A stretch of 64,000 bases of DNA from Trichomonas vaginalis G3 (Eukaryota; Parabasalia; Trichomonadida; Trichomonadidae): positions 12,926,082-12,990,081 of the forward strand of contig NC_067207.1 of NCBI RefSeq assembly GCF_026262505.1, given 5' to 3'. The stretch's first letter is position 1. Each line of letters opens with the position of its first letter. This document shows, piece after piece, positions 19,555 to 28,531 of the stretch. The notes under the pieces were generated by a model. It had not been told where the DNA came from. It was given only the letters and a program-made list of their open reading frames with translations, and did not search any database. The position numbers and the translations under genes are program-made.

Positions 19555-19963
19555 TATATCTACAATATGTTTAATACTTAATAGAAAAAAAAACCAAATT
19601 TTATATTTCATTGTTTAATTTTGTAAATTATATATAGAATCATTATAAATTGGTTTCATATAACTGAAATATCTTTGGAATTATATATATTCTTCCAAAT
19701 GATATTATTTAATTAATAAATTATGACTTTTGTTCTGTTTCATTACTTTGATATGTTAGTCTTTATTTGCAATCTCAATTGATCTCAGCATCATCATTGA
19801 TGTATTAAAAAAAATACCACGATTTTTATGTCATTTGACATTGATTTTTTTAAAAAAATATCTACAATGGTATTTTATATTTAGTCTTAAAATGAATTAA
19901 TTTATAAGGATAAGTTTGTTTAAGAGTAATTAATATGGAAGAAATTTATATTCAAAGTATTGA
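19555..19963. other. AT-rich intergenic region, nothing recognised
   Basis: About 410 bp with long A/T runs. It contains only very short frames. Confidence 0.5.
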
Positions 19964-21100
19964 ATGGGTATAGAATTATTTGAGCATCATCAAATGCTTT
20001 TATTGAATTTATGGTTTCTTTCGGAATGCAAAGGAGTGCACGTCTTGAATCAAATTGATGATCAGTATTTGACATACGATTGTTTCTTTTATGATTTTCG
20101 AAATTCTTCGATTTATTTCGATGATGAAAAAATACAGGAGCCATATCAGCTTGTTAAATGCACATTTGGCAAATTTACAAACCAGGATTTTGGTGCTGTT
20201 TTTATTAGAAATGAAAATAAAGTTTTAGTTTCTTTCATTAAAGCATATAGCTTATCAATAATTGGGAATGCTGATAAAGGTATCTTTATATCAGTTGATA
20301 CACCAAATGAACTCAATATAAATTATTCAGACATCTTTGATTGTGGACGCATTGATATAGGGACCAGTGGTGTAAATACAATGCGTTGTAATAATATTCT
20401 TCAGAATAACATTAATATTACTTTTTGCGAAAGTAAGTTTACTTCTCTACAATTCACGACATATAATAGTTTAATAAAAGAATACACTGGAACTTTTTGC
20501 CATTTTTTGGCACTTTACAGTGGAAGTCAACTAATAATCACTTAGAGTAACCATCATTTTCAATACTGCAACTTGCTTTATAATAATAATCCTATTATTG
20601 GGACTCTTTGCACATTTGAATTTCAACATTGTAACTTAATATATCCAAGGTATAGAGGTGGAAATTCAATAATAAATTCGAATAATTTGGCATTTGATTG
20701 TTTTATAAATGATGCTTTCAAGGATAGAGTAAAAGAAAGTATTCAGATATCCTACCCAAGGAACGAATCAGTTTCAATTGTTTTTGAGCCAATTAATCGT
20801 GATCAGTTCAAAACTGCTCCTGCAAAAACGCCTCATAAAACTCCATTCAATACAAATGAAAATACACCGCATATTACTCCATATATTACTAATTATGCCA
20901 CATTTCATATGACTCCATTTATAACTGAAGACATAACTCCAATACATACTCCATGTATCACTAATGAAATGTCACCATTAATGACACCACAAATAACGCC
21001 TATTGAAACTACTGTCCCAATAAAAACTGAACCTATAAATGAACCATATCTTGATACTAATGGTCATTTACGAAGGAAATATAGAAATGGTGTTCATTAA
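19964..21100 (+). pseudogene. Surface-protein-like gene with Thr-Pro repeats, interrupted by an in-frame stop
   Basis: Two frames (19964-20545 and from 20546 to 21100) are in the same phase, separated by a single TAG at 20543-20545. The first part is rich in short Asn/Ile/Phe beta-strand patterns (NNINITFCESKF), like the right-handed beta-helix of trichomonad polymorphic-membrane-protein (PMP-like) surface proteins. The C-terminal part has a Thr-Pro ladder (TPHKTP, NTPHITPYIT, MTPFIT, MSPLMTPQIT), which in relatives precedes the membrane anchor. No membrane helix follows here. With no signal peptide or anchor and a premature stop, it is best read as a truncated family member. The family call is moderate. 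Confidence 0.6.
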
Positions 21101-21174
21101 TTTATGTATGATTATAAAAAAAATTAGAATTTTATAGAGATATAATACTAATATACGATATTTTATAAATAAAA

Positions 21175-22566
21175 TTACTTAGAAAACGCTTTAATAGCGT
21201 TCTGAACAGCTATATATGTAGAAAGAATGCAGCATCCAACTCCAAACAATCCAAACAAAATTGCGCAAATATTCTTCCAATGGTATAGCTTAAGATCTGT
21301 ATATTTGAGGTACATTAATGCTGGGAATGAGAAATTGGCCAAGCAACCACCAATTGCACCACCGATTCCAAGAATTGGTTTAATATTCTTTACAAGCATA
21401 GCGATAACCAATGGAATACCATTATTTATAGCAAGAACAGCTAATCTCTGCTTGTTATCGAGTGTTGCATGTGATGCTTGATTGAATATTAATGTTGACA
21501 GCATAGAAAGTGTTGATTGAGAGATAAGAGGATAAGCAAATGATACAACAAAGAAGAACACACCTCTTGTAATGATAATGATGATTTCTCCATCACCATA
21601 TGTATTTAATACGTTTCCTTGTATGATATTTCCCATATCAAAGTAGCAGAAAAGAGAGGAAACAAGGGCCATAGCAAGAACTAAAGAGATTGCTGATAAA
21701 GAAGCAACACTTCTCTTTTTAACTAAAGGTTCGTAAGGAGCTACAACAGGAAGCACAACGCAAGGTAATGCAAATGTAAGAGCGTATATAGATAATGAGT
21801 TAAACAAGTCCATATCTACTTTAAAGTGTTTAACGGTTGCATTAATCTTCTTTGATTTCGAAAGATTCATAACTGACTTGTATACGACGACAACAACAAA
21901 GAATGTAACGAATGCAACGTTTGCACCTGAGAAAAATTTGAGGAATGAGATGTCTCTAGGGATAGTCAGAGCAATTGGGATACTCATGGCATAAATAAAC
22001 ATGAGAATGGCACGATAACCAAATTTTTCTACTGCATAGACTTTTGCAAGCTTGAACCATGAAATTAAGATGTCTCCTGCAATCATGATATATGCAAGTA
22101 GAATAGAGATCAAAAACAACAATGTTAATATCGAGAGTGCAATCGTCCATTTGTGTCCTAGTATTTTCTCGGCTAAATCTGCGAAACTTTCTGCACGAGT
22201 ACTTTGTTGAAGCGAAATAACAATATACGTTGCATAAAATGATAAGGCTGCAATGAATACAAGCAAAAATATTGAAACTATTGTACCAGAATCAACGAAT
22301 GTGTTAGGAACCGATAAAATGCCGGCTCCAAGTAAGGAGTTCATAAGATTGAATAGTGTTGGGAGAAAGCCTTGTCTCTTAGGAATATCAACATCGTATT
22401 GTTGCATATCTAAATCATCGAAGTGTTCAAATTGATCTAAAGCTGAGGTATTTTGAGTTTTATTATCGGATATAGTAACTGGATTACCATAGGCATCAAT
22501 TGCTGTTGGTGGTGGTGGTGGCTTATCTGAAATTAACTCGTCCTTGTATTGATTATCCACTTCCAT
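21175..22566 (-). CDS. AAAP-family amino-acid transporter
   Basis: 463 residues from the ATG at 22566 (MEVDNQYKDEL). An upstream in-frame start at 22599 was rejected because the initiator lies between the two. A cytosolic N tail of about 75 residues with a PPPPP run leads into the first transmembrane helix, LMNSLLGAGILSVPNTFVDSG, the hallmark of the amino acid/auxin permease (SLC36/SLC38-like) family. About eleven hydrophobic segments can be counted, ending in SFPALMYLKYTD and CCILSTYIAVQ. It should carry amino acids across the plasma or lysosomal membrane by proton or sodium coupling; the substrate cannot be told from sequence. Trichomonads rely on imported amino acids and have many such genes. 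Confidence 0.92.
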   Translation of the reverse strand: MEVDNQYKDELISDKPPPPPTAIDAYGNPVTISDNKTQNTSALDQFEHFDDLDMQQYDVDIPKRQGFLPTLFNLMNSLLGAGILSVPNTFVDSGTIVSIFLLVFIAALSFYATYIVISLQQSTRAESFADLAEKILGHKWTIALSILTLLFLISILLAYIMIAGDILISWFKLAKVYAVEKFGYRAILMFIYAMSIPIALTIPRDISFLKFFSGANVAFVTFFVVVVVYKSVMNLSKSKKINATVKHFKVDMDLFNSLSIYALTFALPCVVLPVVAPYEPLVKKRSVASLSAISLVLAMALVSSLFCYFDMGNIIQGNVLNTYGDGEIIIIITRGVFFFVVSFAYPLISQSTLSMLSTLIFNQASHATLDNKQRLAVLAINNGIPLVIAMLVKNIKPILGIGGAIGGCLANFSFPALMYLKYTDLKLYHWKNICAILFGLFGVGCCILSTYIAVQNAIKAFSK

Positions 22567-22569
22567 CTT

Positions 22570-22574
22570 TATGA
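22570..22574 (-). promoter_or_regulatory. Initiator (Inr) of the AAAP transporter gene
   Basis: On the minus strand TCATA fits TCA+1Y(T/A). The start base is the complement of 22572, 6 nt upstream of the ATG at 22566. This supports the shorter protein start. Confidence 0.65.
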
Positions 22575-23389
22575 TAAAACGGCAGTTATATTTTAACACA
22601 ACTCTCAGAAAATATTTGTGATAAATTGTTTATATAGAAAATTTTTAAAATTCCCGATGAAATATTTTCCAATGTTATATGTTCCGAAATAGTTCAGAAA
22701 AAGAACGATGAGATCGTTCTTTAAAATTTGATGGAAGTTTCTTTTTTTCAATGGAAGTCTAATTGGTAGATGCATTATCGGCGGCAATTTTGAAATTTCT
22801 GCTTACTCTGGGAAATAAATCTCTCCCAAATAATATTTTATATCTGGCTCAAATTTGAGTTATTCCCTCAAATTTCATTGTTTTAAAATTTTCTTATCGT
22901 GTTGATCTTCGGTTAAGATATTAATTCCTATGTGAGAGTAACATATTTCTCAACTTGTGAAATGATAATTTATGACCTTATGTAAAAATGCGTCATCATC
23001 GTACCATCAATAGTGGAGAATTAGGCTTATTTTGTAATCAGTGAAAGATTTTTGCAGATGGAATGAGTGCGTTTATAGTTTTTGTAATGAATCTTAATTT
23101 TCAAATAAAAATATATGGTCAATATGTAGTTTTAGATTTCCCTAGGGCTGTACAAAATCGAGAAAAACATTGCCGTGCGATAATATAGGGTCAAAAAAAT
23201 CGCGCCTCGGCGGCTCCGCCGCCTCGGCACTATTAAGTGCGCATTATATTTAATATGTCCTTCTTTTTTTTCTTTTTTCTTCTTCTTTTCCTTCCTCTTC
23301 TTTCCTTCTCCTTCTCTTTTTACAACAACGTCGAAGATCTTCGAATTTGATTGTTGGAAAAGCATCTATTTCAGATAAAGGATGCCTTT
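22575..23389. other. Intergenic flank of the Polinton
   Basis: AT-rich DNA with no convincing gene. It includes a GC-rich dyad (CGGCGGCTCCGCCGCCTCGG, about 23208-23227) and a polypyrimidine tract at about 23262-23325 that creates a spurious Lys/Glu-rich frame on the minus strand. Confidence 0.5.
23385..23389. repeat. Candidate target-site duplication of Polinton 1, left
   Basis: CCTTT precedes AGTTAGTACACC; the same five bases follow the other end at 45250-45254. Polintons usually duplicate 6 bp. The sixth base differs here (A or G against C). Confidence 0.6.
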
Positions 23390-23580
23390 AGTTAGTACAC
23401 CAGTCTTGGGTATGGTGGCACTGCGTTCCACCTTACCCAATACTTGTGAATTTGACACTTTACAAAACCACTAACGTACATTTTACAACAAGAACGCAAA
23501 AACTAACTTAACCTTAAATATTTACAAAACCGCCAACCACTTCACTTCACTAACGAACTCACTAATGAAAAAATAAACGT
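23390..23580 (+). repeat. Left terminal inverted repeat of Polinton 1
   Basis: About 190 bp matching the complement of about 45045-45249. The outermost 36 bases (through GGTGGCACTGCG) are the best conserved. Further blocks shared include CTTTACAAAACC, TTAACCTTAAATATTTACAA and GCCGCCAACCACTTCAC-type sequence. The right end has one extra AGTT at its tip. Confidence 0.9.
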
Positions 23581-23582
23581 TC

Positions 23583-23867
23583 TCATAAATTTTCTTCTAT
23601 ATCTTCATCGTCAGTGTTAACTCTATTGTAGTCATACTTGAAGTCATAAAGTTTCTCAAGTTTTGAAATGCATAGTCTTGTTAACTTACCTTCATCATCA
23701 TAAGTTTTTATAAAACTACCATGACAATCTTTATAAACAGTCAATGTATAGTCAACTGGTCTAGGATGAAGTGTAAAGAACATGTTATGCTCGGGAAGGA
23801 AGAATAAATGTTTAAATGTATGTTTGTTATACTGTGGAATTCGAATGAGTTGCTTTTGTTCTGTCAT
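23583..23867 (-). CDS. Small protein with a shared HxFxxLxFxP domain (left copy)
   Basis: 94 residues, pointing outward to the left terminal repeat. It matches the protein at 44714-45040 beside the right repeat: I..YN.H.FK.LFF.P..N.F, then L.VY....G..IK..D..GK...L..SKL...Y. The same pattern forms the C-terminal half of the HNH endonuclease at 39996-40574. A nucleic-acid-binding role is inferred from that fusion. It has an acidic tail (NTDDEDIEENL). Confidence 0.75.
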   Translation of the reverse strand: MTEQKQLIRIPQYNKHTFKHLFFLPEHNMFFTLHPRPVDYTLTVYKDCHGSFIKTYDDEGKLTRLCISKLEKLYDFKYDYNRVNTDDEDIEENL

Positions 23868-23936
23868 TTACATCCAAATAAAAATTTTCAGTAAAAATAA
23901 AACTAACGTTAAAAATTTCTCATAACATAAACGTTC

Positions 23937-24473
23937 TCATTGCTTTATAACTCTCTTCCTTGGTTTCTTTTTAGTTGCTTTCTTTACGTCCGTCTCCAAC
24001 TTGACTGTCTTTCTTCTTCGTCCATAATGATACCAATTACTTCCACCAGTCAATGGGTCAAATGGTCTTTCGTAAGGGTTTCCATACATTCCATAGGGAC
24101 CATACGGAAGAACTACTGGTGGAAGTTGTGGAGAAGAAACATTTTCTTTAGTTCCATCGACTCTCTTTAAATGCATTGTTTCACCTTTCATCTGGTCATT
24201 AAAGTCTTTTGCGTGTTTTGCAAACTCATCGTCCTTTCCTAAAGCATTTTCTGACTCAGTCGCAACCAAATTGGATGCTTTATTTATGAGCCCTATTTTA
24301 TTTAATCTTAACTTCTTTGCAACCCAGCCTCCAATCTTCCCTTTATTTGCATCTAATGTCTTCGAAACTCTTCCTCCACTCATTTTATTTACTGCGTCAT
24401 AAGCTCCAAGTGCTTTTGCTCCAAATGCTAATGCTTTTGTTCCCATTGCGCCTAAAGCTGCCCAAGCTACCAT
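23937..24473 (-). CDS. Small basic protein, possible virion core or minor capsid component
   Basis: 178 residues. The N terminus is Ala/Gly-rich and amphipathic (AALGAMGTKALAFGAKALGAYD), the middle is hydrophilic, a Pro/Gly/Tyr segment (YGPYGMYGNPYERPFD) follows, and the C terminus is strongly basic (KKATKKKPRKRVIKQ). Such small basic proteins next to capsid genes often bind the packaged DNA or line the capsid (compare adenovirus core and protein VI types). That parallel is compositional only. It is one of four minus-strand genes with almost no spacing. Confidence 0.6.
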   Translation of the reverse strand: MVAWAALGAMGTKALAFGAKALGAYDAVNKMSGGRVSKTLDANKGKIGGWVAKKLRLNKIGLINKASNLVATESENALGKDDEFAKHAKDFNDQMKGETMHLKRVDGTKENVSSPQLPPVVLPYGPYGMYGNPYERPFDPLTGGSNWYHYGRRRKTVKLETDVKKATKKKPRKRVIKQ

Positions 24474-24698
24474 TTACACCATATTAAAATCATCTCTCTT
24501 CAATATTATCTCATAAAAGTTCTCGTTACTGGAGAAAGTCAATGAAACATAAACATTCTCACGGGCTTCGCCCTCACCGCTTTGCGGTCTATCTAACTTC
24601 TTTCTTATCTCATCTATTCGCTTCAAAATGTCTGAACAATTGCTAACATCTTCTACAACAGTTATTTCATCATGAATGACCTTCAAGAACAAGCTCAT
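24474..24698 (-). CDS. Small unknown protein of Polinton 1
   Basis: 74 residues, abutting both neighbours (stop and start codons nearly overlap), which supports it as a real gene in a minus-strand cluster. It is acidic and basic mixed, with no recognised domain. Confidence 0.5.
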   Translation of the reverse strand: MSLFLKVIHDEITVVEDVSNCSDILKRIDEIRKKLDRPQSGEGEARENVYVSLTFSSNENFYEIILKRDDFNMV

Positions 24699-25580
24699 TT
24701 AATATGCTATTAAAATCATCTCAATAATGAGTCCATCCTTTCCATCTTTAGGTAGCACAACATCTTTCATTGAAGAAGGTTCGACAAGTCTTATGTTAAA
24801 CTTACTGACAAAGTTTGTTATACTATAATGCTTCGGCGGCGAATACATATAGTTTGAAAGACATAATATAGATTCTTCAGCAAATTCACTTATACTGGAT
24901 TTTATAACAATGTTCTCACGAAACCAAATACCACCAATTGACAATCTTGTAAGCAATCCTGCTGAACCTTCTACTGTAAACGTCGATGGTAACATTCCAC
25001 GAAGGTCATCTATTGACATCTTTGAGTCACTGAATTTAAATATTTTCTTAAAGCAATCGTCATTATCTAACCATGCAATAGCTTTGAAGTTTTCATTCGA
25101 ATATACATCTGCTTCATTAAATGTAAAACCTGACTTCTTTGCAGAGACGACTTTAAAATCTATTGAGTTTGTTTCAAAATTATATGCTATGGTAACTTCT
25201 GAAGGTAATGGATGTCCTTCCGCAGTAAGTTGTTCTCTCACTACCGTTTGAAGCTTTGTGTTAAAAACTTTCATGTCATCTCCTGTGTCTAGGTTCACAT
25301 ACACAGCAACAGGAAAACTATCTTGCTTCTTTGTTTCATCATTATACCTCAAAACATTAAAGTTCTTCAATAATATTGTTCTTCCTGCTGGAATACTTCT
25401 AACTTGTCTTATTTCAATAGCTTTCTCACCTCCTACATACTCTACCCAGTGTCTTGGATATTCATAAGTATACTGACTTTCTTGAATTTTGGTTGGTTTC
25501 ATCATAACGTGTTCATAGTATATCTTTATACTCTTGTCAGTTAGACTCGGTGCTATGTTCTGAATATTTCTGACTTGCAT
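24699..25580 (-). CDS. Beta-rich putative structural protein of Polinton 1
   Basis: 293 residues from the ATG at 25580 (MQVRNIQNIAPSL). A longer frame exists, but it would run into the start of the divergent packaging ATPase at 25597. The protein is mostly predicted beta strand with few charged runs and a hydrophobic end (DGLIIEMILIAY). Polintons carry a minor capsid (penton) protein near the packaging ATPase, so this is a candidate, without a diagnostic motif. The 16-bp gap to the ATPase implies a shared divergent promoter. Confidence 0.5.
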   Translation of the reverse strand: MQVRNIQNIAPSLTDKSIKIYYEHVMMKPTKIQESQYTYEYPRHWVEYVGGEKAIEIRQVRSIPAGRTILLKNFNVLRYNDETKKQDSFPVAVYVNLDTGDDMKVFNTKLQTVVREQLTAEGHPLPSEVTIAYNFETNSIDFKVVSAKKSGFTFNEADVYSNENFKAIAWLDNDDCFKKIFKFSDSKMSIDDLRGMLPSTFTVEGSAGLLTRLSIGGIWFRENIVIKSSISEFAEESILCLSNYMYSPPKHYSITNFVSKFNIRLVEPSSMKDVVLPKDGKDGLIIEMILIAY

Positions 25581-25596
25581 TTTTAATGGAGATAAA

Positions 25597-26484
25597 ATGA
25601 AGCATTTAATACATGGCGTAGATGAAGACATGAATGAAAGCAGTGAAAAGCTCAACAGTTCTCTTATTCTTCCTTTCAGTAAGGACTATGAGTTCTGTTC
25701 AAATGGTGTTTATTTCTATTGTGGAAAGATGGGGTCAGGAAAGACATTTAACCTCATTCGTCATATACTCATAACAGAGCGTTTAGGAAACGACTCTTAC
25801 TATGACCAAATCATTATATCAGCAACTTCAGACTCTATGGACTCAACAGCGAAAACATTTATGTCAAAAGTTCAAGCCTCTGTCGTTAAAGTTCCAGACA
25901 GTGAACTCATTGAATTTCTTCAACGTTACATTCGACGTAAGAGGAAATATTATGCCATCGTTGAATTTATACAGTCAGGAATGCAAAAGACCTCTGAGGA
26001 GATGGAAAGAATTATTGACAAACACCACTTACGTCAATACTCAGGAGTTTACGATATGAAACGACTTACAAACTACATTCTATCAAAACTTTCAAAATAC
26101 CCCTTCAAAAAGTATCCTTCAAACACTTTGCTCGTTTGTGACGACTTCGCCGGAAAAGGTTTAGTGTCAAAGCCTGACTCACCATTAGCTAACATCATAA
26201 CTAAAGTCAGACATTACCACTTAACTGTAGCAATACTTATGCAAACATGGCGTTTCCTTGCTTTAAACATAAAACGTCTCATAACTGACTTCGTTATCTT
26301 TCAAGGTTTCTCACGCTATGATATTGAACTCATTTGGAAACAGTCAGGTATAACATTACCTTTTGAAGAAATTTGGGAAGCATATAAGTCTCTCATCTCT
26401 CCTCGTTCATACCTTGAGATTCATATCATGACTAATACCATTAAAGTCAAAAATATTCCATGGGAACGACCAACATTGTTTTAA
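25597..26484 (+). CDS. FtsK/HerA-type genome-packaging ATPase of Polinton 1
   Basis: 295 residues. Walker A is GKMGSGKT (43-50) and Walker B is LLVCDDFAG (D182-D183), followed by a helical region with RHYHLTVAILMQTWR, which fits the sensor region of the A32-like packaging ATPases of the PRD1-adenovirus lineage. Its role would be pumping element DNA into preformed capsids. It resembles the ATPase of element 2 (60312-61112) from Walker B to the C terminus (DDFA, RH..., FP/FQG-S-D). The frame is open throughout. Confidence 0.88.
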   Translation: MKHLIHGVDEDMNESSEKLNSSLILPFSKDYEFCSNGVYFYCGKMGSGKTFNLIRHILITERLGNDSYYDQIIISATSDSMDSTAKTFMSKVQASVVKVPDSELIEFLQRYIRRKRKYYAIVEFIQSGMQKTSEEMERIIDKHHLRQYSGVYDMKRLTNYILSKLSKYPFKKYPSNTLLVCDDFAGKGLVSKPDSPLANIITKVRHYHLTVAILMQTWRFLALNIKRLITDFVIFQGFSRYDIELIWKQSGITLPFEEIWEAYKSLISPRSYLEIHIMTNTIKVKNIPWERPTLF

Positions 26485-26882
26485 AGTTTAACCTTCAATT
26501 GACTGATGGTAAACAAATTCCATGCATCTCTGTCGCCATTTCTGTTAATATTTTTGCTGTCATTCATATCATCCACTTCCCCATCCGTTAGCTTTTGAGG
26601 ATATGTGTTAGAATAGCTGTTCTTAAATGAAGGCTTCTCTCCCTTGAGAGCATAAACTCTATAACTTTCTGCATACTTTATGTTTGAACCTCCTGAGCCA
26701 TCATTGACATAAATTTTTATAGGCTTCCACCCTTTGTTCATGTTCCTGCTTCTTCCCTTAGCTCTTTTGTTCAGTAGTTCTACATCTTTATACACAGCAC
26801 CTGTCTCAGTGAATTCAACAATATTTTCATTCGTTAGCTTTACATTCAAACCCTTGTCGAGTATATTGTTCATTTCATACAT
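26481..26882 (-). CDS. Small unknown protein of Polinton 1
   Basis: 133 residues from ATG 26882 (MYEMNNILDKGLNV). Upstream in-frame sequence overlaps the divergent gene at 26908, so the shorter start is preferred. It overlaps the ATPase stop tail-to-tail by 4 bases. The middle is basic and glycine-rich (KGRSRNMNKGWKPIKIYVND). No domain was recognised. Confidence 0.5.
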   Translation of the reverse strand: MYEMNNILDKGLNVKLTNENIVEFTETGAVYKDVELLNKRAKGRSRNMNKGWKPIKIYVNDGSGGSNIKYAESYRVYALKGEKPSFKNSYSNTYPQKLTDGEVDDMNDSKNINRNGDRDAWNLFTISQLKVKL

Positions 26883-26907
26883 ATAAAAGGTTTTTATTCT
26901 ATATGAA

Positions 26908-27522
26908 ATGAGAAGCAAATCCATCTTAGCTGGTGCCGTTAATGTTCCAATTGAACCAACATCAAATGTTGACTCACGAACGACAAACAATATTGTCATA
27001 AAGAACTATAGTTCAGAGTGTTTGAAAGAAAAAGAACCAGAACTTAAGTCGGTGAATTTAAACTCAGCTTCAAACGCTAACGCTACATCAGATGTTAAGT
27101 TAGAGTATCCACCACTGGACCAAATTCTTTCAAGAGAAGCCAACGACAACCCTTACACAAATGTTCAAACAAATTCTTCAGATAACGTAGACCATTACCT
27201 TCTTCAGTTGTATCAAACTATCTTACTCAAAGACGATAAGAAGCTTTTGACAAATCTTATAAGCAAGAACCAAATAATTCTAACAAAGGAGGACCTTGAA
27301 AATGTTATATCACGAATAACAGGGAAACAATGTGTCATTGACTATCTCGACCCTGAAATCGAATGCTGTGGTCAAACGCCAATATTCATGAAAATAGGTA
27401 ACATCCGCATCATTGAAACACCAGGTACTCCAGGAGTTGAGTTTAAGTATAGATATTCGAACGAATATACAAAACTTTCAACAGAATATAAACTTTGTTT
27501 GAAATATGTTTTAGTAAATTAA
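26908..27522 (+). CDS. CCG-motif protein of Polinton 1
   Basis: 204 residues. The N-terminal half is polar and probably disordered; the C-terminal half carries an (I/L)xPEIECCG motif inside a compact alpha/beta domain. Element 2 has a counterpart at 56644-57225 with IEPDISCCG in the same position and a similar downstream strand pattern, so this is a conserved trichomonad Polinton family. The vicinal Cys pair might bind metal or form a disulphide; function unknown. It is divergent from the gene at 26882. Confidence 0.65.
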   Translation: MRSKSILAGAVNVPIEPTSNVDSRTTNNIVIKNYSSECLKEKEPELKSVNLNSASNANATSDVKLEYPPLDQILSREANDNPYTNVQTNSSDNVDHYLLQLYQTILLKDDKKLLTNLISKNQIILTKEDLENVISRITGKQCVIDYLDPEIECCGQTPIFMKIGNIRIIETPGTPGVEFKYRYSNEYTKLSTEYKLCLKYVLVN

Positions 27523-27546
27523 AGCAGTCAGTCAGTCAAAAAAATT

Positions 27547-27789
27547 TCAAGTTAGCAATTTGTAATATCTATCCAAAACTTCTTCAACAGTATCGAACTC
27601 ATCTTCATATTGCAAACCTAATCTTATTGACTTGGTGCAGTTTTCACTAACACAATATTTTTCTGTTCTCTTGACTGACATAACTAACTCATTTGTTTCA
27701 TCAAACAGCAACAACCAAAGTTCATGACCTAATACATAACATTCATACTTTATATTTTTAGCTCTGAGTTCTCTTGTAAGCCGTCGCAT
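27547..27789 (-). CDS. Small unknown protein of Polinton 1
   Basis: 80 residues, overlapping by 40 bp the gene upstream of it on the same strand (27750-28514). A basic N terminus leads into a hydrophobic strand region and an acidic C-terminal helix (DEFDTVEEVLDRYYKLL). Not recognised. Confidence 0.5.
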   Translation of the reverse strand: MRRLTRELRAKNIKYECYVLGHELWLLLFDETNELVMSVKRTEKYCVSENCTKSIRLGLQYEDEFDTVEEVLDRYYKLLT

Positions 27790-28514
27790 TTAATATTTTC
27801 TAAAAAGTCAACTTCAACAGTCATTCGCACTGGTGCCTTCAGTTCTACAGGCTCTCCTTGAAAGTCAACAAGTCTGAATTGCATGTCTTTCAAATTATGA
27901 GGACTAATGCGAACCCATTTACCTAAATGAGTTGCTATGACAGGAACGTTTGGAATGAACATTGAATTTACTTCATAACAGAATGATTTATATTCTACTG
28001 AACCTTTACTATTAACTCCTGAAATGCCTGTGACATTAGCTATTTTAGACTCAATGTACAAACAATTGCCATAACATACATATGGAACAGATTTCATCTC
28101 AATAACTCCACCAACGCTTTTTAAAGGAAATGTCATATGGTATGCACCCAAAAGAAGTTGTACTCTATGACTCATTCTTGGTATCTTAAACTCTTTCTCG
28201 CTGCTGAACTTCAATGTTCCCTCAGAAGAGAGTTCGACATCTATGTTGTCAATAGTTTCTTCATTTATGAGAGTATCTATGACTCCAGCAATTTTATCTA
28301 TTCTGTACTCGGCTCTGTTAGGAAATGTTACAACACTTCTTTTGTCATCTATTTCAATCTCTATGAAATCTGTTTCATCTGTTATGACAAAAGTTGCGAT
28401 AGTATTGAAGTCAACAACTCTGAAAGCAAGTGCTTCATTCTGAAGACCTAAGTTTGTTTGTAGCTTTACTGTCCCGTATTCGTTTGGGTCTGTACTTTGC
28501 AAATAGAACAACAT
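27750..28514 (-). CDS. Beta-rich structural protein with LLxGxY-FP motif (Polinton 1)
   Basis: 254 residues, mostly beta strand. The motif LLLGAYHMTFP, then CLYIESKIANV, F.P.VPVIATH and FRLVDFQGEPVELKAPV lines up with the element 2 protein at 57226-58044 (LISGFYYQQFP, ILYIVSNLG, F.AGLPIVHS, LTLVDANFVPVKLLCPM). Related patterns occur in beta-rich structural proteins of Polintons and Polinton-like viruses, so a virion component is likely. Its position between the CCG gene and the fibre gene fits a structural module. Confidence 0.6.
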   Translation of the reverse strand: MLFYLQSTDPNEYGTVKLQTNLGLQNEALAFRVVDFNTIATFVITDETDFIEIEIDDKRSVVTFPNRAEYRIDKIAGVIDTLINEETIDNIDVELSSEGTLKFSSEKEFKIPRMSHRVQLLLGAYHMTFPLKSVGGVIEMKSVPYVCYGNCLYIESKIANVTGISGVNSKGSVEYKSFCYEVNSMFIPNVPVIATHLGKWVRISPHNLKDMQFRLVDFQGEPVELKAPVRMTVEVDFLENIKCDGLQENSELKI

Positions 28515-28531
28515 TTTATTCTCATTAAAAT

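Noticed and set aside
23132-23365. Lys/Glu-rich minus-strand frame
   Set aside because: Produced by a CT-rich tract; no start motif and no coding character outside the tract.
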